Notes: generated by a model from the letters alone, not told the origin. A stretch of 64,000 nucleotides of DNA from UBA7672 sp031419455 (GCA_031419455.1 JANOKS010000135.1:10001-74000); one strand, 5' to 3'. Counted from the first letter of the stretch, positions 52,490 through 61,918 are shown. Made by a program: numbers and translations.

Positions 52490-53239
52490 TCAGCGGTTGT
52501 TTCCGCCAGTCCGCTCCTTGACCTCGTCCTCCTTGGCGGCGGCGCGGTCTTCGGCATTCCATTCGACGGTCGGCGCGGCGCCGGAACCATAGGCCTTCGA
52601 CTTGCCGGCGAGGCGGTTCATCGAGTCGGACAACTGGTCCTTCGACACCGCCATGTTGCGCGAGGAGCTCTGGCCGACGCCTTCGGCATCGTCGAAGTTC
52701 GAGAACTCGGCGCCGAGGAAGACGACTTCCCAGCCCTTGGCGCGCGCGCGGTCGAGCGCAGCCTTGGCGGCGGTCTTGGTCATCTCGGTCGAGGAGTTTT
52801 CCTCGCCATCCGTCATGATCACCAGCACGGCCTTTTCGGGCTTGTCCTTCTCGGCAAGCGAGACGATGCGGCCGATCGCGTCATAGAGCGGCGTCATCCC
52901 GCGCGGATTCACCTCGTTGTTGGTGACGTCATTCCAGTCCTCGGCGTCCACGCCCTTGCGCAGCACATCGAACTGGAAGCCATCCTGAGCGTCGAACACC
53001 GCCAGTGTGATGTCGGCATCGACGCGCGGCCCGCCATCAAGCGCGGTGAGGCCATCGGCATAGGCGTTCACCGAGGAGAGCGCTTCGGACCAGATCGGCT
53101 CCATCGAGCCCGTCCGGTCAAGGAGGATGTAGGAATGCACCGCAGGATGGCGCGGCGGCTTGGCGAGCGCGGAGGTGGTGGTGAGGGCGCCGGCGGTGGC
53201 GAGGGCCAGGATGGCGGCGAGGGCGGTGCGGGCTTTCAT
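52490..53239 (-). CDS. Exported VWA-domain protein
   Basis: 249 residues from ATG 53239. Signal peptide about 1-25. Von Willebrand factor A domain with MIDAS motif DRTGSM at about residues 43-48, the Thr in PRGMTPLYDAIGR and the Asp in VIMTDGEENSS. It should bind a divalent metal and a protein partner in the periplasm. A tail rich in Lys/Glu follows. Confidence 0.85.
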   Translation of the reverse strand: MKARTALAAILALATAGALTTTSALAKPPRHPAVHSYILLDRTGSMEPIWSEALSSVNAYADGLTALDGGPRVDADITLAVFDAQDGFQFDVLRKGVDAEDWNDVTNNEVNPRGMTPLYDAIGRIVSLAEKDKPEKAVLVIMTDGEENSSTEMTKTAAKAALDRARAKGWEVVFLGAEFSNFDDAEGVGQSSSRNMAVSKDQLSDSMNRLAGKSKAYGSGAAPTVEWNAEDRAAAKEDEVKERTGGNNR

Positions 53240-53285
53240 GGTCGGTCCCCAGGAGAGATGTGCGCCGAAGCGCGGATGGTCGTGC

Positions 53286-53411
53286 CTATTGCTCATTCAA
53301 GGCGAGGCTGGCGGCTTGCGGGTTTGTCTGCGGAGGCAGCGTGCCCGCCGCAGCCCACGTCACGCCGCTGATCAGCAGCGCAGTGAGCAGGAGGCGGATC
53401 GAGGTCTTCAC
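53286..53411 (-). CDS. Putative small exported peptide upstream of the VWA gene
   Basis: 41 residues from GTG 53411 with GGGGAC six bases upstream. VKTSIRLLLTALLISGVTWA is a plausible signal sequence, and AAGTLPPQTNPQAASLALNEQ remains. Same strand as the VWA gene and 46 bases before it. Codon use is ordinary. The short length makes it uncertain. Confidence 0.4.
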   Translation of the reverse strand: MKTSIRLLLTALLISGVTWAAAGTLPPQTNPQAASLALNEQ

Positions 53412-53540
53412 GTGCACGTCCCCAGTCGAAGTCTTCAGACAAGTCCCGCGGGCCGGTCTCCGGTCCCGTCGTGCACAACTTGTCGCAGCCGATTGGGGCC
53501 GCCGAACGGCGTCAATTGGGGCGAAACAAGAATTGTTGAG

Positions 53541-54602
53541 TCAGGCCTGCGGTGGCGCCGCGAGCGCGTCCTTGACGTGCAGGACAGCCCCGACCACCTG
53601 CCGGATTCGCGCGAGGGCGGGCGCTGCAGCACGCGGTCCCGGTTGCGAGGGAGGATCGAACACCCGCGACGCGCCCGTCTCAGGTATCACCAGCAGCAAC
53701 CTGCCATCAGCGATTGCGCTTCTGGCAGCACCGAGATTCGGCAGGGTGGACAACTGCTTGATCAGCGCAGGGATGGCAGGCGTCGCGGCTGCAAGCTCCT
53801 CCATCGAAGCCGCATCGAGATGCGGGCCCTCGATCTCGACCAGCAGGCCCTTGAACGCGGATGCCTTGTCCGCGCCTGACGGCGGAATGGTTTCAACCGG
53901 CGTGATCCTCACGGAGAGGCCGGCATGCCCGCCAGCGACTTGCCCTGTCGTCTTCACACCAGCGGCAAGGGGCAACAGTCCCGCATTCCGAAGCTTCGCA
54001 AGATCGACACTTGCCGACTGGCTCCATTTGAACGCGCCGAGCCCGCCCACCAGCACGTCCACGGCGCGCTGCGAATAGATGTCGGCATTCTCGCGCGCGG
54101 CCTGTGCCTGCGCCCAGCCATAGCCGGCCAGGGCGCCGCCCAGCATCACGGCGGCGAAGTCGAACACACCGCCCGGCGCACCGACCGCCACGAAGGTAGA
54201 CCAGAGCGCGATGCCCACCGATGCGCCGAGCGGCGCGCGCCAGGCTGCGCGCTCGACCTGCCTGCGGGCCACGGGATGCTGGAAAGCTTCAAGCTCGGCC
54301 AGCGCCGGCGCGAGTTCGGGATAGGGGAAGTCGATCGCGTTGCGGACAGCCGGCGGCGCCATCTCCGCCGCGCCAAGTTTCAGCGCGATCGCTCCGCCGA
54401 TCGCGATGGTGAGGGTCGCCGCGAGCACGCCGCCGAACACGGTCGCCGCAAGACCAACCACGCCGGGCGTGCGGGCGTTGGCGCCGATGGCGATGCCGAT
54501 CCAGACGACGGCGGCCAGAACTGCGAATGCGAGAAAGGCCGCACGCATCGCGCGGCCGCCCGAGCTCCCCGTCACCGCCTGCTGCATTGCGCCACCCGTC
54601 AT
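53541..54602 (-). CDS. Membrane protein, DUF3137-like
   Basis: 353 residues from ATG 54602. Two hydrophobic hairpins at about 20-75 and 135-165 are followed by a cytosolic domain (SVDLAKLRNAGLLP, GHAGLSVRITPVET, KGLLVEIEGPHL). The layout resembles DUF3137 proteins; the match is weak. Function unknown. Confidence 0.6.
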   Translation of the reverse strand: MTGGAMQQAVTGSSGGRAMRAAFLAFAVLAAVVWIGIAIGANARTPGVVGLAATVFGGVLAATLTIAIGGAIALKLGAAEMAPPAVRNAIDFPYPELAPALAELEAFQHPVARRQVERAAWRAPLGASVGIALWSTFVAVGAPGGVFDFAAVMLGGALAGYGWAQAQAARENADIYSQRAVDVLVGGLGAFKWSQSASVDLAKLRNAGLLPLAAGVKTTGQVAGGHAGLSVRITPVETIPPSGADKASAFKGLLVEIEGPHLDAASMEELAAATPAIPALIKQLSTLPNLGAARSAIADGRLLLVIPETGASRVFDPPSQPGPRAAAPALARIRQVVGAVLHVKDALAAPPQA

Positions 54603-54711
54603 CCTCACTGACTATAGCCCGCTGATCTCATTTGCGAACAGGGGCGTGATCAGAGCTTTCCCGCGCGCAAGCCAGACTGCTAGGGTCCGCCTGAATCGGG
54701 AGGCATAACTC

Positions 54712-56658
54712 ATGAAAAAGGCCCTGTTGACCTTTGCGGCGCTTGCGGCGGCCGGGTCTCTGCTGCTGACGATGCCCGGCGTCCCGCAGACGGGCCCTGC
54801 GCCTCTGCCCACGACCACAAGCGATACCTCGGTCTTTGCGGACTATTCCAAGTGGAGCCCGGCCGCGCTTGAGACGGAGCTCGCCCGTCGCGCCGTCATC
54901 GAGAAGAAGGTGCGCATGCCGATGCGGGACGGCGTCAGCCTGTCCACCGACATCTATCGCCCGAAGGACGCAAGCGGACCCGCGCCCACCATCTTCATCC
55001 GCACGCCCTACAACATGCAGACGCTGCAGGGATCGTCGCTGCGCCAGGTCGTCGAGGGCATCGATCGCGGCTATGCGGTCATCTACCAGAACGAGCGCGG
55101 CCGTTACTTTTCCGAGGGCAAGTTCGAGATCCTCGGCTATCCCCGCACCGATGGCTATGACGCGCTGACCTGGATTGCGGACCAGCCCTGGTCGAACAAG
55201 AAGGTCGGCACGTTCGGCTGTTCCTCGACCGCTGAATGGCAGCTGCAGCTGGCGGCGACCAACCATCCCGCCCACGCCGCGATGGTGCCCATGGCGTCCG
55301 GCGCCGGCATCGGCCGCGTCGGCGAATTCCACGAGCAGGGCAACTGGTATCGCGGCGGCGTGCCGCGCACGCTGTTCTCGATCTGGCTCTATGGCGTGGA
55401 CAACCCGCTGCGCGCGCAGATTCCCGAAGGCCTCGACGCCACGATGCGGCAGTACCTCTCGCAGTATTCCGACCTCAATCCGAAGAAGCCGGATGTGACG
55501 TGGGCAAAGCAGGTCTGGCATCTGCCCTATGCAGAGCTGCTCTCCTCGCTTGGAGAGCCGGCGGGGACGAACGAGAAGCTTGTCGCCCGCGCGCTGCCGG
55601 ACGATCCGGAATGGTTCAAGGGCGGCCTCTATCACGACAACGAAAAATGGGGCGTGCCGGCGCTGTGGTACAATTCCTGGTACGACGTCTCCATCGGCCC
55701 CAACATGGCGCTCTACACCCACGCGGCGAAGACGGGCGTGGATGTCGAGGCGCGCGACAATCAATACGCCATCGTCGGCCCGAGCGTGCACTGCGCCTAT
55801 TCCGCGCTGGGCCCCAACTTCAAGTCGGGCGAGCGCGAACTGGGCGACGCCACGATGGATGTGAATGGCGAGGTCTGGAAATTCTTCGACCGCTTTCTGA
55901 AGACGCAGCCGGACAGCTTCCCCGCGACGACGCCGAAGATTCGCTACTACTCGATGGGCGACAATGCGTGGAAGACGGCGGATCGCTGGCCGCCAGATGG
56001 CGTTCAGGAAACGAAGCTCTATCTGCGCTCGGGCGGGCGGGCCAACTCCATGTTCGGCGACGGCAAGCTCTCCTTCACAGCGCCGGGCAGCGAACCTGCA
56101 GACAGCTTCGTCTATGATCCGAAAAATCCGGTGCAGACCATCGGCGGCGGCGATTGCTGCAATGGCGGCGTGGTCATCCCCGGCGCATTCGACCAGCGCC
56201 CGGTCGAGGTCCGCCATGACGTGCTGGTCTACACCTCGGACGTGCTGACGGCGCCCGTGACCATCGCCGGTTTTGTCGATGCGATCCTGCATGTCGCATC
56301 CGACGCGAAGGATACGGACTTCGCGGTGAAGCTGGTGGACGTGGCGCCGGACGGCGCAGCCTATATCCTCGACGACACCATCCTGCGCGCCCGCTTCCGC
56401 GAAGGCTATGACAGGGAAGTGTTCATGCAGAAGGGACGCACCTACAAGCTCGACTTCACGCCAATGACCACGGCCAACACCTTCCTGCCGGGTCATCGCA
56501 TCCGCGTCGAGGTGACGTCCTCCTCCTTCCCGAAATACGCCCGAAACCTCAACACGGGCGGCCGCAACGAATTCGAGAAGGATCCGGTCGTGGCCAACAA
56601 CACGGTGAAGCACTCCCGCAATGAGCCCAGCTATATCGTGCTGCCAATCGTGAGATAG
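54712..56658 (+). CDS. CocE/NonD-type hydrolase (X-Pro dipeptidyl-peptidase S15 family)
   Basis: 648 residues. Signal peptide about 1-25. Opening RMPMRDGVSLSTDIYRP, nucleophile region VGTFGCSSTAEWQLQLAA (Ser in GxSxx), and the C-terminal jelly-roll domain (LVYTSDVLTAPVTIAGFVDAILHV, RIRVEVTSSSFP) are those of the CocE/glutaryl acylase family. It cleaves an ester or amide bond in the periplasm. Substrate unknown. Confidence 0.9.
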   Translation: MKKALLTFAALAAAGSLLLTMPGVPQTGPAPLPTTTSDTSVFADYSKWSPAALETELARRAVIEKKVRMPMRDGVSLSTDIYRPKDASGPAPTIFIRTPYNMQTLQGSSLRQVVEGIDRGYAVIYQNERGRYFSEGKFEILGYPRTDGYDALTWIADQPWSNKKVGTFGCSSTAEWQLQLAATNHPAHAAMVPMASGAGIGRVGEFHEQGNWYRGGVPRTLFSIWLYGVDNPLRAQIPEGLDATMRQYLSQYSDLNPKKPDVTWAKQVWHLPYAELLSSLGEPAGTNEKLVARALPDDPEWFKGGLYHDNEKWGVPALWYNSWYDVSIGPNMALYTHAAKTGVDVEARDNQYAIVGPSVHCAYSALGPNFKSGERELGDATMDVNGEVWKFFDRFLKTQPDSFPATTPKIRYYSMGDNAWKTADRWPPDGVQETKLYLRSGGRANSMFGDGKLSFTAPGSEPADSFVYDPKNPVQTIGGGDCCNGGVVIPGAFDQRPVEVRHDVLVYTSDVLTAPVTIAGFVDAILHVASDAKDTDFAVKLVDVAPDGAAYILDDTILRARFREGYDREVFMQKGRTYKLDFTPMTTANTFLPGHRIRVEVTSSSFPKYARNLNTGGRNEFEKDPVVANNTVKHSRNEPSYIVLPIVR

Positions 56659-56729
56659 GCGCACCCCGTAGCGGGCGGACGCGAATTCCTGCTAGCGTGG
56701 CCGCGGGTCACGGGGCTGGAGTTCCACGC

Positions 56730-58007
56730 ATGTTGAAATGGCTCAGCGTCATCACGCTGCTGGCGCTGGCGGCGGGCGTTGCAGCGGGAGCGTGGGCTGC
56801 GGCGTCCGGTGATCCCAACATCATCGGCTTCGCCACTCAGGTCGGCCATGTCGGCGATCTCTGGCTCAACCTCCTGCGCATGACGGTGATCCCGCTGGTG
56901 TTCTCGCTGCTGGTGACGGGCGTCGCCTCCGTCGCTGACGCCGCCTCCAGTGGGCGGGTCGCGGCGCGCGCGATCTTCGTGTTCGGCGTGCTGCTGGTCT
57001 CGGCGACCGCGTTCGCCTGCGTGATCTTTCCGCTGCTGCTGTCCTTCGTACCGGTCGATCCCACGGCAGCCGCCAGCTTCATCGCGCGCGCCAGCGGAGA
57101 GGCGGTGCAGACTGCATCCCCGCCGACGCTGGGGGAATGGCTTGCCGCCCTCGCGCCGCCCAACGCCGTTGCGGCCGCCGCCGAAGGCGCGATCCTGCCG
57201 CTGGTGGTGTTCGCGCTGTTCTTCGGGTTCGCGGCGACGCAGCTGCCCGCCGCCCAGCGCGCGCCGATGGTGGCGTTCTTCCGTGCGGTCGCCGACACGA
57301 TGATCATCATCGTGCGCTGGGTGCTCTACGCCGCCCCCATCGGCGTTTTTGCGCTGGCGCTTGGCGTCGGGCTCACAGCGGGCGTGGGGATTGCCGGGCT
57401 GATCCTGCACTACATCGTGCTGGTGTCGGCAGTCACAGCCGCCATCGTGCCGATCGCATTCCTCTTTGCTTTCATCTGGGGCAGGGCGAACCCCGCGCGT
57501 TTCATCAACGCGACGGCGCCGGTGCTCGCTGTCGCGATTTCCAGCCGCTCCTCGCTCGCGTCCTTGCCGCTGATGGTCGAACGCGCACGCGATGCGATGG
57601 GAACACCCGAGCGCGTGGCCAACCTCGTCCTGCCGATGGCGGTCGCGGTCTTCCGCATGACCAGCCCGGTCGCCAATCTCGGCGTCGTGTTTTTCTGCGC
57701 CGCCGTGTTCGGTGTCGAGCTGACGCCCGGCGCCATCATCGTCGGCGGATTGGTCGCCATCGCGATCAGCATCGGTTCGGTCGGCCTGCCGGGCGAGATT
57801 TCCTTCATCGCCAGCGTCGCCCCGATCTCGATGGCGATGGGCGTGCCGATCGAATTGCTGGGCCTGCTGGTCGCCGTCGAGGCGGTGCCGGACATCTTCC
57901 GCACCGTGGGCAATGTATCCGGCGACATGGCGGCGACGCAGATCGTTGCGAAGAGCCGGGCGGAGACTATCCCGCCGGAGGCGGCCGCCGTCTCACGACC
58001 CGGCTAG
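56730..58007 (+). CDS. Dicarboxylate/amino-acid:cation symporter (DAACS family)
   Basis: 425 residues from ATG 56730, GGAG upstream. About eight membrane helices. LWLNLLRMTVIPLVFSLLVTGV and the re-entrant loop AISSRSSLASLPLM, then GEISFIASVAPISMAMGVP, match the sodium:dicarboxylate symporter fold. The Ser-rich loop is as in GltP/DctA. Imports acidic amino acids or C4-dicarboxylates. Confidence 0.9.
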   Translation: MLKWLSVITLLALAAGVAAGAWAAASGDPNIIGFATQVGHVGDLWLNLLRMTVIPLVFSLLVTGVASVADAASSGRVAARAIFVFGVLLVSATAFACVIFPLLLSFVPVDPTAAASFIARASGEAVQTASPPTLGEWLAALAPPNAVAAAAEGAILPLVVFALFFGFAATQLPAAQRAPMVAFFRAVADTMIIIVRWVLYAAPIGVFALALGVGLTAGVGIAGLILHYIVLVSAVTAAIVPIAFLFAFIWGRANPARFINATAPVLAVAISSRSSLASLPLMVERARDAMGTPERVANLVLPMAVAVFRMTSPVANLGVVFFCAAVFGVELTPGAIIVGGLVAIAISIGSVGLPGEISFIASVAPISMAMGVPIELLGLLVAVEAVPDIFRTVGNVSGDMAATQIVAKSRAETIPPEAAAVSRPG

Positions 58008-59022
58008 CGGCAAGCACTTCATCCACCGCCGCTGCGATCACGTCAGGCCGGTGGAAAAAGAACGCGTGGTTGGATTCCGGCACGATCTGCAATCGCCCGC
58101 GGCTCGACCATGTCGCGAGATCCGCCTGCAGCCTGCGCCACACGATTTCGCTCTCTGGCGTGTCCGAGCCGGCGACGAGCCCGTCGGCGGAAAGCAGGTA
58201 GGCGTCATGTGCGTCAGCGCGCTTCCGCGCCTGCGTCTGTTGCGGAAGTTCGCGCGCCAGCACCACGACCGGCCAGTTCTGCAGGTCGCGATGCTTGCCC
58301 GCTTCCGCCATCGTCGCCGAGCGCTGCCGCGCCTCGCGCGCATTGGCTTCGGCCGATTTCGGATAGAAGGCACTGACCTTGCCGGCGATCGAGGGATCGG
58401 CTGGATAGGTGGAGAGCCGCATCAGGCCTGTCCACCTGAAAGCCAGCGCAAGCTCCTGTGCTGGCGAGACATACTCGCCCACGCTCAGCCCCGCCTCCTT
58501 GAACTTCGCTTCTTGATCGGGGTGGGATGAGTCCGCGAACACCATGCCCGCGATCTCATCCTTGTAGAGCCCCGCGAAGATCATGCTGTAGAGCCCGCCG
58601 CGCGAATGCGAGACCAGCACGTAAGGGCCGCTTTCACCCGCCGCCGTGAGCGCTGCGTGCAGGTCGTGTGCGACTTCTTCCGGGCTGAAGGCGCCGCTTG
58701 CCGGATCACTCCAGAGAATGCCCGCGCGGCTGTAGGCGCAGGCGCGCGATTTCGTGGCGACCTTCTCCATCACCGGCTGCCAGCCCAGCGCGCCCATCAG
58801 GTCGCCGCCCGACTGGAACACGACGGTGGGCGAGCCCTCGCCCCGACAGTCGATCTGGATGCGGCGGCCATCTTCGACCTCGACCAGCCGCCCCGGGGCG
58901 GGATGCTCGCGCATGGCTTGCTGCTCAAGCATGCTCTCGCAGGCGGAGAGGGCGGAAGCAGCGTACAACGCGACGGTCACCGTCGCAGCGTTCCATCTCG
59001 ACTGGCGCCGGCCTGTCTTCAT
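57967..59022 (-). CDS. Alpha/beta hydrolase, exported
   Basis: 351 residues from MKTGRRQSRWNAATV (ATG 59022; 59031 is an alternative). Signal sequence with a lipobox-like LSAC. VVFQSGGDLMGALGW gives the oxyanion region. YVLVSHSRGGLYSM is the nucleophile elbow (G/S-H-S-R-G). The acid and His lie in the C-terminal part (VPESNHAFFFHRP). An esterase or lipase of unknown substrate. Overlaps the symporter 3' end by 41 bases. Confidence 0.85.
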   Translation of the reverse strand: MKTGRRQSRWNAATVTVALYAASALSACESMLEQQAMREHPAPGRLVEVEDGRRIQIDCRGEGSPTVVFQSGGDLMGALGWQPVMEKVATKSRACAYSRAGILWSDPASGAFSPEEVAHDLHAALTAAGESGPYVLVSHSRGGLYSMIFAGLYKDEIAGMVFADSSHPDQEAKFKEAGLSVGEYVSPAQELALAFRWTGLMRLSTYPADPSIAGKVSAFYPKSAEANAREARQRSATMAEAGKHRDLQNWPVVVLARELPQQTQARKRADAHDAYLLSADGLVAGSDTPESEIVWRRLQADLATWSSRGRLQIVPESNHAFFFHRPDVIAAAVDEVLAASRVVRRRPPPAG

Positions 59023-59106
59023 GGCCCCCATACTTAGGCGCCGAAGTCGCGAGCGCCACATCACATTCGGGAAAGGTTGGCGGGAAAAGTCGGTCCGGAA
59101 AGCACA

Positions 59107-59131
59107 GCGGGCGCCCTTGAGGGGCGCCCGC
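59107..59131 (-). terminator. Hairpin terminator of the minus-strand paralog gene
   Basis: Perfect 10-bp stem GCGGGCGCCC / GGGCGCCCGC with a 5-base loop; on the minus strand it is followed by TGTGCTTTCC. Confidence 0.6.
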
Positions 59132-59157
59132 CGCAGTCTCAGCCGCGAGGCTGGAAC

Positions 59158-59511
59158 TTACTTCACAGTGATTTCGATCTCGCCGATCGTCGGATCGGTG
59201 ATCTTGAACTTGTCGCCTGACTTCTGGCCGTTCGGGTAGTCGAAGCAGGTGTTGTCCTGTCCGACCGCCGGAGCGGTAAGGCAGAGCTTCGAGCCATCCA
59301 CCTTGTAGGTGCCTTCATACTGGCCGTCGAAGCCGGTGAAGGTGCCATCCGGCTTGTAGGTGACGTCGCCCGTGATGCCCATCTGGGCGACACTCATGGT
59401 GACGCCTTTTTCGAGCACCAGCGCGATCGTGTCCGACGGCGCCGACTGCGCGAGGGCAGGGGCGGCGGCCATGGCGACGATTGCAGCCAGCAGTGATTTC
59501 GCGATTTTCAT
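59158..59511 (-). CDS. Small exported protein, tandem paralog A
   Basis: 117 residues from ATG 59511. Signal peptide ends near ALAQ|SAP. The mature domain (SDTIALVLEKGVTMSV, YKPDGTFTGFDGQYEGTYKVDGSKLCL, FDYPNGQKSGDKFKI, EIEITVK) is a small beta-rich fold with two conserved cysteines. It is a clear paralog of the next gene. No named family. Confidence 0.8.
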   Translation of the reverse strand: MKIAKSLLAAIVAMAAAPALAQSAPSDTIALVLEKGVTMSVAQMGITGDVTYKPDGTFTGFDGQYEGTYKVDGSKLCLTAPAVGQDNTCFDYPNGQKSGDKFKITDPTIGEIEITVK

Positions 59512-59607
59512 TTTTTTGCTCCCAGACCCCTCAACACTTGATGGTGTCAAGTTGCATAAAACCTCGACTTGAAATCCGAGGCAAGAGGGCAGCCGCAGCT
59601 TCGCGGA

Positions 59608-59946
59608 TTAGCGAATGGTCACCTGCATCGCACCCATGTCCGAGGTGAGCTCGAACGAGTCACCCGACTTCTTGCCGTCCGGATAAGCCTGGCACTGATC
59701 GACCAGGCCGAATGCTTCGACCGTGATGCAGAGCTTGTTGCCATCGGTCTTGTAGGTGCCGGCGAACATGCCGTCGAAGCCCGAGAACGTGCCGTCCGGC
59801 TTGTACTCGATCTCGCCGACATTGCCCTGCACGTCCATGCTGACGCCTTTTTCGACCACGGCCTTCACCGTGTCCGAGGGCGGTTCCTGTGCGATGGCCG
59901 GCGCGGCGATCATGGCGGCGGCAAAAAGGGCAAGTTTGAGTTTCAA
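59608..59946 (-). CDS. Small exported protein, tandem paralog B
   Basis: 112 residues, probably from TTG 59946, which has an excellent GGGAGGA ribosome-binding site. An in-frame ATG further upstream would put acidic residues in the signal peptide. Signal peptide ends AIAQ|EPP. SDTVKAVVEKGVSMDV, YKPDGTFSGFDGMFAGTYKTDGNKLCI and YPDGKKSGDSFEL align segment by segment with paralog A. A recent duplication, with unknown function. Confidence 0.78.
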   Translation of the reverse strand: MKLKLALFAAAMIAAPAIAQEPPSDTVKAVVEKGVSMDVQGNVGEIEYKPDGTFSGFDGMFAGTYKTDGNKLCITVEAFGLVDQCQAYPDGKKSGDSFELTSDMGAMQVTIR

Positions 59947-60075
59947 GGGGTCGTCCTCCCACATGGTTGATCTGAAAAATTGGAAACCTATGAGTTTCCG
60001 ATACCACCGTTCCCGATGCATCAAAAGGGGGCTTCTGCAGGTGCAATCAGACGCCGGCCGGAGTAACGGGACGCA

Positions 60076-60801
60076 ATGACGTTCCGCGCCACCTGCCTCA
60101 CGCTTTTCCCGGAAGCCTTCCCCGGCATCCTTGGCGTTTCCATCATCGGGAACGCCCTGCGCCAAGGGATGTGGGAACTGGAAACCGTGGACATAAGAGC
60201 GTTCGGTCTCGGTAAGCATCGGACGGTGGACGATTCCCCCTCGGGTGGCGGGGCGGGGATGGTGATGCGGGCGGATGTGGCCGCTGCTGCGATCGACAGC
60301 GTGGAGCAGGGCGGGCGGCCGCTTGTCTACCTGTCGCCGCGGGGAAAACCGCTGACCCAGCAACGCGTTCGCGAGCTGGCGGCTGGGCCCGGGGTCATTC
60401 TCCTGTGCGGGCGGTTCGAGGGGCTGGATGAGCGGGTGATCGAGGCGCGGGGTCTGGAGGAAGTCTCGGTTGGTGATTTCGTGCTGGCCGGGGGCGAGGT
60501 TGCCGCCCAGGCGCTGCTGGAGGCTTGCGTCCGGCTGCTGCCCGGGGTCGCCGGCAATGCGGAAAGCCTGGCGGAGGAGAGCTTCGAGGCGGGGTTGCTT
60601 GAGCATCCTCACTATACCCGGCCTCAGGTGTGGGAGGAGCGCGAGATTCCAGCCGTATTAACCTCCGGCGATCACGCGAAGGTCGCGGCCTGGCGACGAA
60701 ATCAGGCCGAGGAGTTGACTAAAGCCAGAAGACCCGATTTATACGCCGCTTTCCGGGAAGCCTCCCCAAAGCAGGGGAAGGCCGCAAAACCCCGCGACTG
60801 A
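60076..60801 (+). CDS. trmD: tRNA (guanine37-N1)-methyltransferase
   Basis: 241 residues. DSPSGGGAGMVMRADV, LLCGRFEGLDERVIE, DFVLAGGEVAAQALLEA and LLEHPHYTRPQVWE are TrmD motifs with the SPOUT knot. It makes m1G37 and prevents frameshifting. It is next to rplS as usual, but rpsP and rimM are not upstream. Confidence 0.96.
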   Translation: MTFRATCLTLFPEAFPGILGVSIIGNALRQGMWELETVDIRAFGLGKHRTVDDSPSGGGAGMVMRADVAAAAIDSVEQGGRPLVYLSPRGKPLTQQRVRELAAGPGVILLCGRFEGLDERVIEARGLEEVSVGDFVLAGGEVAAQALLEACVRLLPGVAGNAESLAEESFEAGLLEHPHYTRPQVWEEREIPAVLTSGDHAKVAAWRRNQAEELTKARRPDLYAAFREASPKQGKAAKPRD

Positions 60802-60813
60802 AAGACCTGATCC

Positions 60814-61203
60814 ATGGCCGCTCACCTGATCCAGACCCTCGAGCGCGAGGAAATCGCCCGCGTCACCGAAGGCAAGAAAATCCCTGTCTTCGCGCCCGGC
60901 GATACCCTCCGCGTGAACGTCAAGATCAAGGAAGGCGAGCGCGAGCGGATCCAGGCTTTCGAAGGCCTCTGCATCGCCCGCGCCGGCACCGGCGTGAACG
61001 AGAATTTCACCGTGCGCAAACTGTCCTTCGGCGAAGGCGTCGAGCGGGTGTTCCCGCTCAATTCCCCTTCGGTGGACTCCATCGAAGTGCGCCGCAAGGG
61101 CAAGGTTCGCCGCGCCAAGCTTTACTACCTGCGCGGCCGCACCGGCAAACGCGCCCGCATCGCCGAGAAGCTCGGTGGTCCGAAGGAAGCCGCCGAGAGC
61201 TGA
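60814..61203 (+). CDS. rplS: 50S ribosomal protein L19
   Basis: 129 residues. IPVFAPGDTLRVNVKIKEGERERIQAFEG, VRKLSFGEGVERVFPLNSPSVDSIEV and RRAKLYYLRGRTGKRARI are L19 signatures. It lies at the 30S-50S interface. It is 12 bases after trmD and ends in a strong terminator. Confidence 0.97.
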   Translation: MAAHLIQTLEREEIARVTEGKKIPVFAPGDTLRVNVKIKEGERERIQAFEGLCIARAGTGVNENFTVRKLSFGEGVERVFPLNSPSVDSIEVRRKGKVRRAKLYYLRGRTGKRARIAEKLGGPKEAAES

Positions 61204-61223
61204 TTGTCTCTGGTTCCAAATTG

Positions 61224-61254
61224 AAACCGCCGGCCCCAAAAGGCCGGCGGTTTT
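61224..61254 (+). terminator. Rho-independent terminator of trmD-rplS
   Basis: Perfect 12-bp stem AAACCGCCGGCC / GGCCGGCGGTTT with a CCAAAA loop; the T-run is part of the stem and tail. Confidence 0.92.
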
Positions 61255-61276
61255 GTCTTGTGCGACTGCGTGAGCG

Positions 61277-61918
61277 TTAGGCGTCGCGCAGGTTCCACTC
61301 ATAGACGACCTTGTGGCCGCAGACGTCCTGGGCTGCGCCATTGATCTTGGCGGGCTGGAAGCGTTCGCCGCGGATCCATTTGACGGCGGCATCGTCGAGG
61401 CGGCTATGGCCGCTCAACTTTGTGACTTTGGCTGACGTCACGCGGCCGTTGGAGGCGACACAGACATCAAGCTGCGTCGTGCCCTGTTCGCCGGCGCGCT
61501 GCGAGGCGGTGGGGTAGGCTGGCTTGTCGCTGGCGATCAGCTTCGGCGACGAACGTGACTGGATGGGCGCCGGCGCCGGGGCGACGGGCTCAGGAACCGG
61601 CACGAACTCCACGACCGGCGCGGTGATGACGGGAATTACCTCCGGCACGAATTCGATCTCGGGCGCGACGAGCGGAGGCGGCGTCGGCGGCGCCGGCGTA
61701 TCTTGAACTTCTTCCACGACCTTGGGCGGCTCCGGCTCCTCGATCACGGGCGGAGGCGGCGGCGCGATCATGACGAGTTCTGACGAGACCTCTTTCTGGC
61801 GCTCGCCGGTAAAATTCATGGCGGTGAAGACGCCGCCCATGCCGATTGTGAGCGCCACGGTCGCGACCGCGCCGAAAGCCTTGGTGGCGTTGCCTTGCTT
61901 CTGCTTCGCGAAGTACAT
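61277..61918 (-). CDS. TonB-family energy transducer
   Basis: 213 residues from ATG 61918 (MYFAKQKQGN). One N-terminal membrane helix (about 15-36), a periplasmic Pro/Glu/Val-rich spacer (IEEPEPPKVVEEVQ), then the C-terminal TonB domain (AYPTASQRAGEQGTTQLDVCVASNGRV, LDDAAVKWIRGERFQPA). It would energise the outer-membrane receptors, including those in this window. No exbB/exbD adjoins. Confidence 0.92.
   Translation of the reverse strand: MYFAKQKQGNATKAFGAVATVALTIGMGGVFTAMNFTGERQKEVSSELVMIAPPPPPVIEEPEPPKVVEEVQDTPAPPTPPPLVAPEIEFVPEVIPVITAPVVEFVPVPEPVAPAPAPIQSRSSPKLIASDKPAYPTASQRAGEQGTTQLDVCVASNGRVTSAKVTKLSGHSRLDDAAVKWIRGERFQPAKINGAAQDVCGHKVVYEWNLRDA

Noticed and set aside
54628..56664. A 678-codon open frame antisense to the CocE-type hydrolase gene
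   Set aside because: Same mirror effect; Arg/Val/His-rich translation without a domain, and the plus-strand gene has clear motifs.
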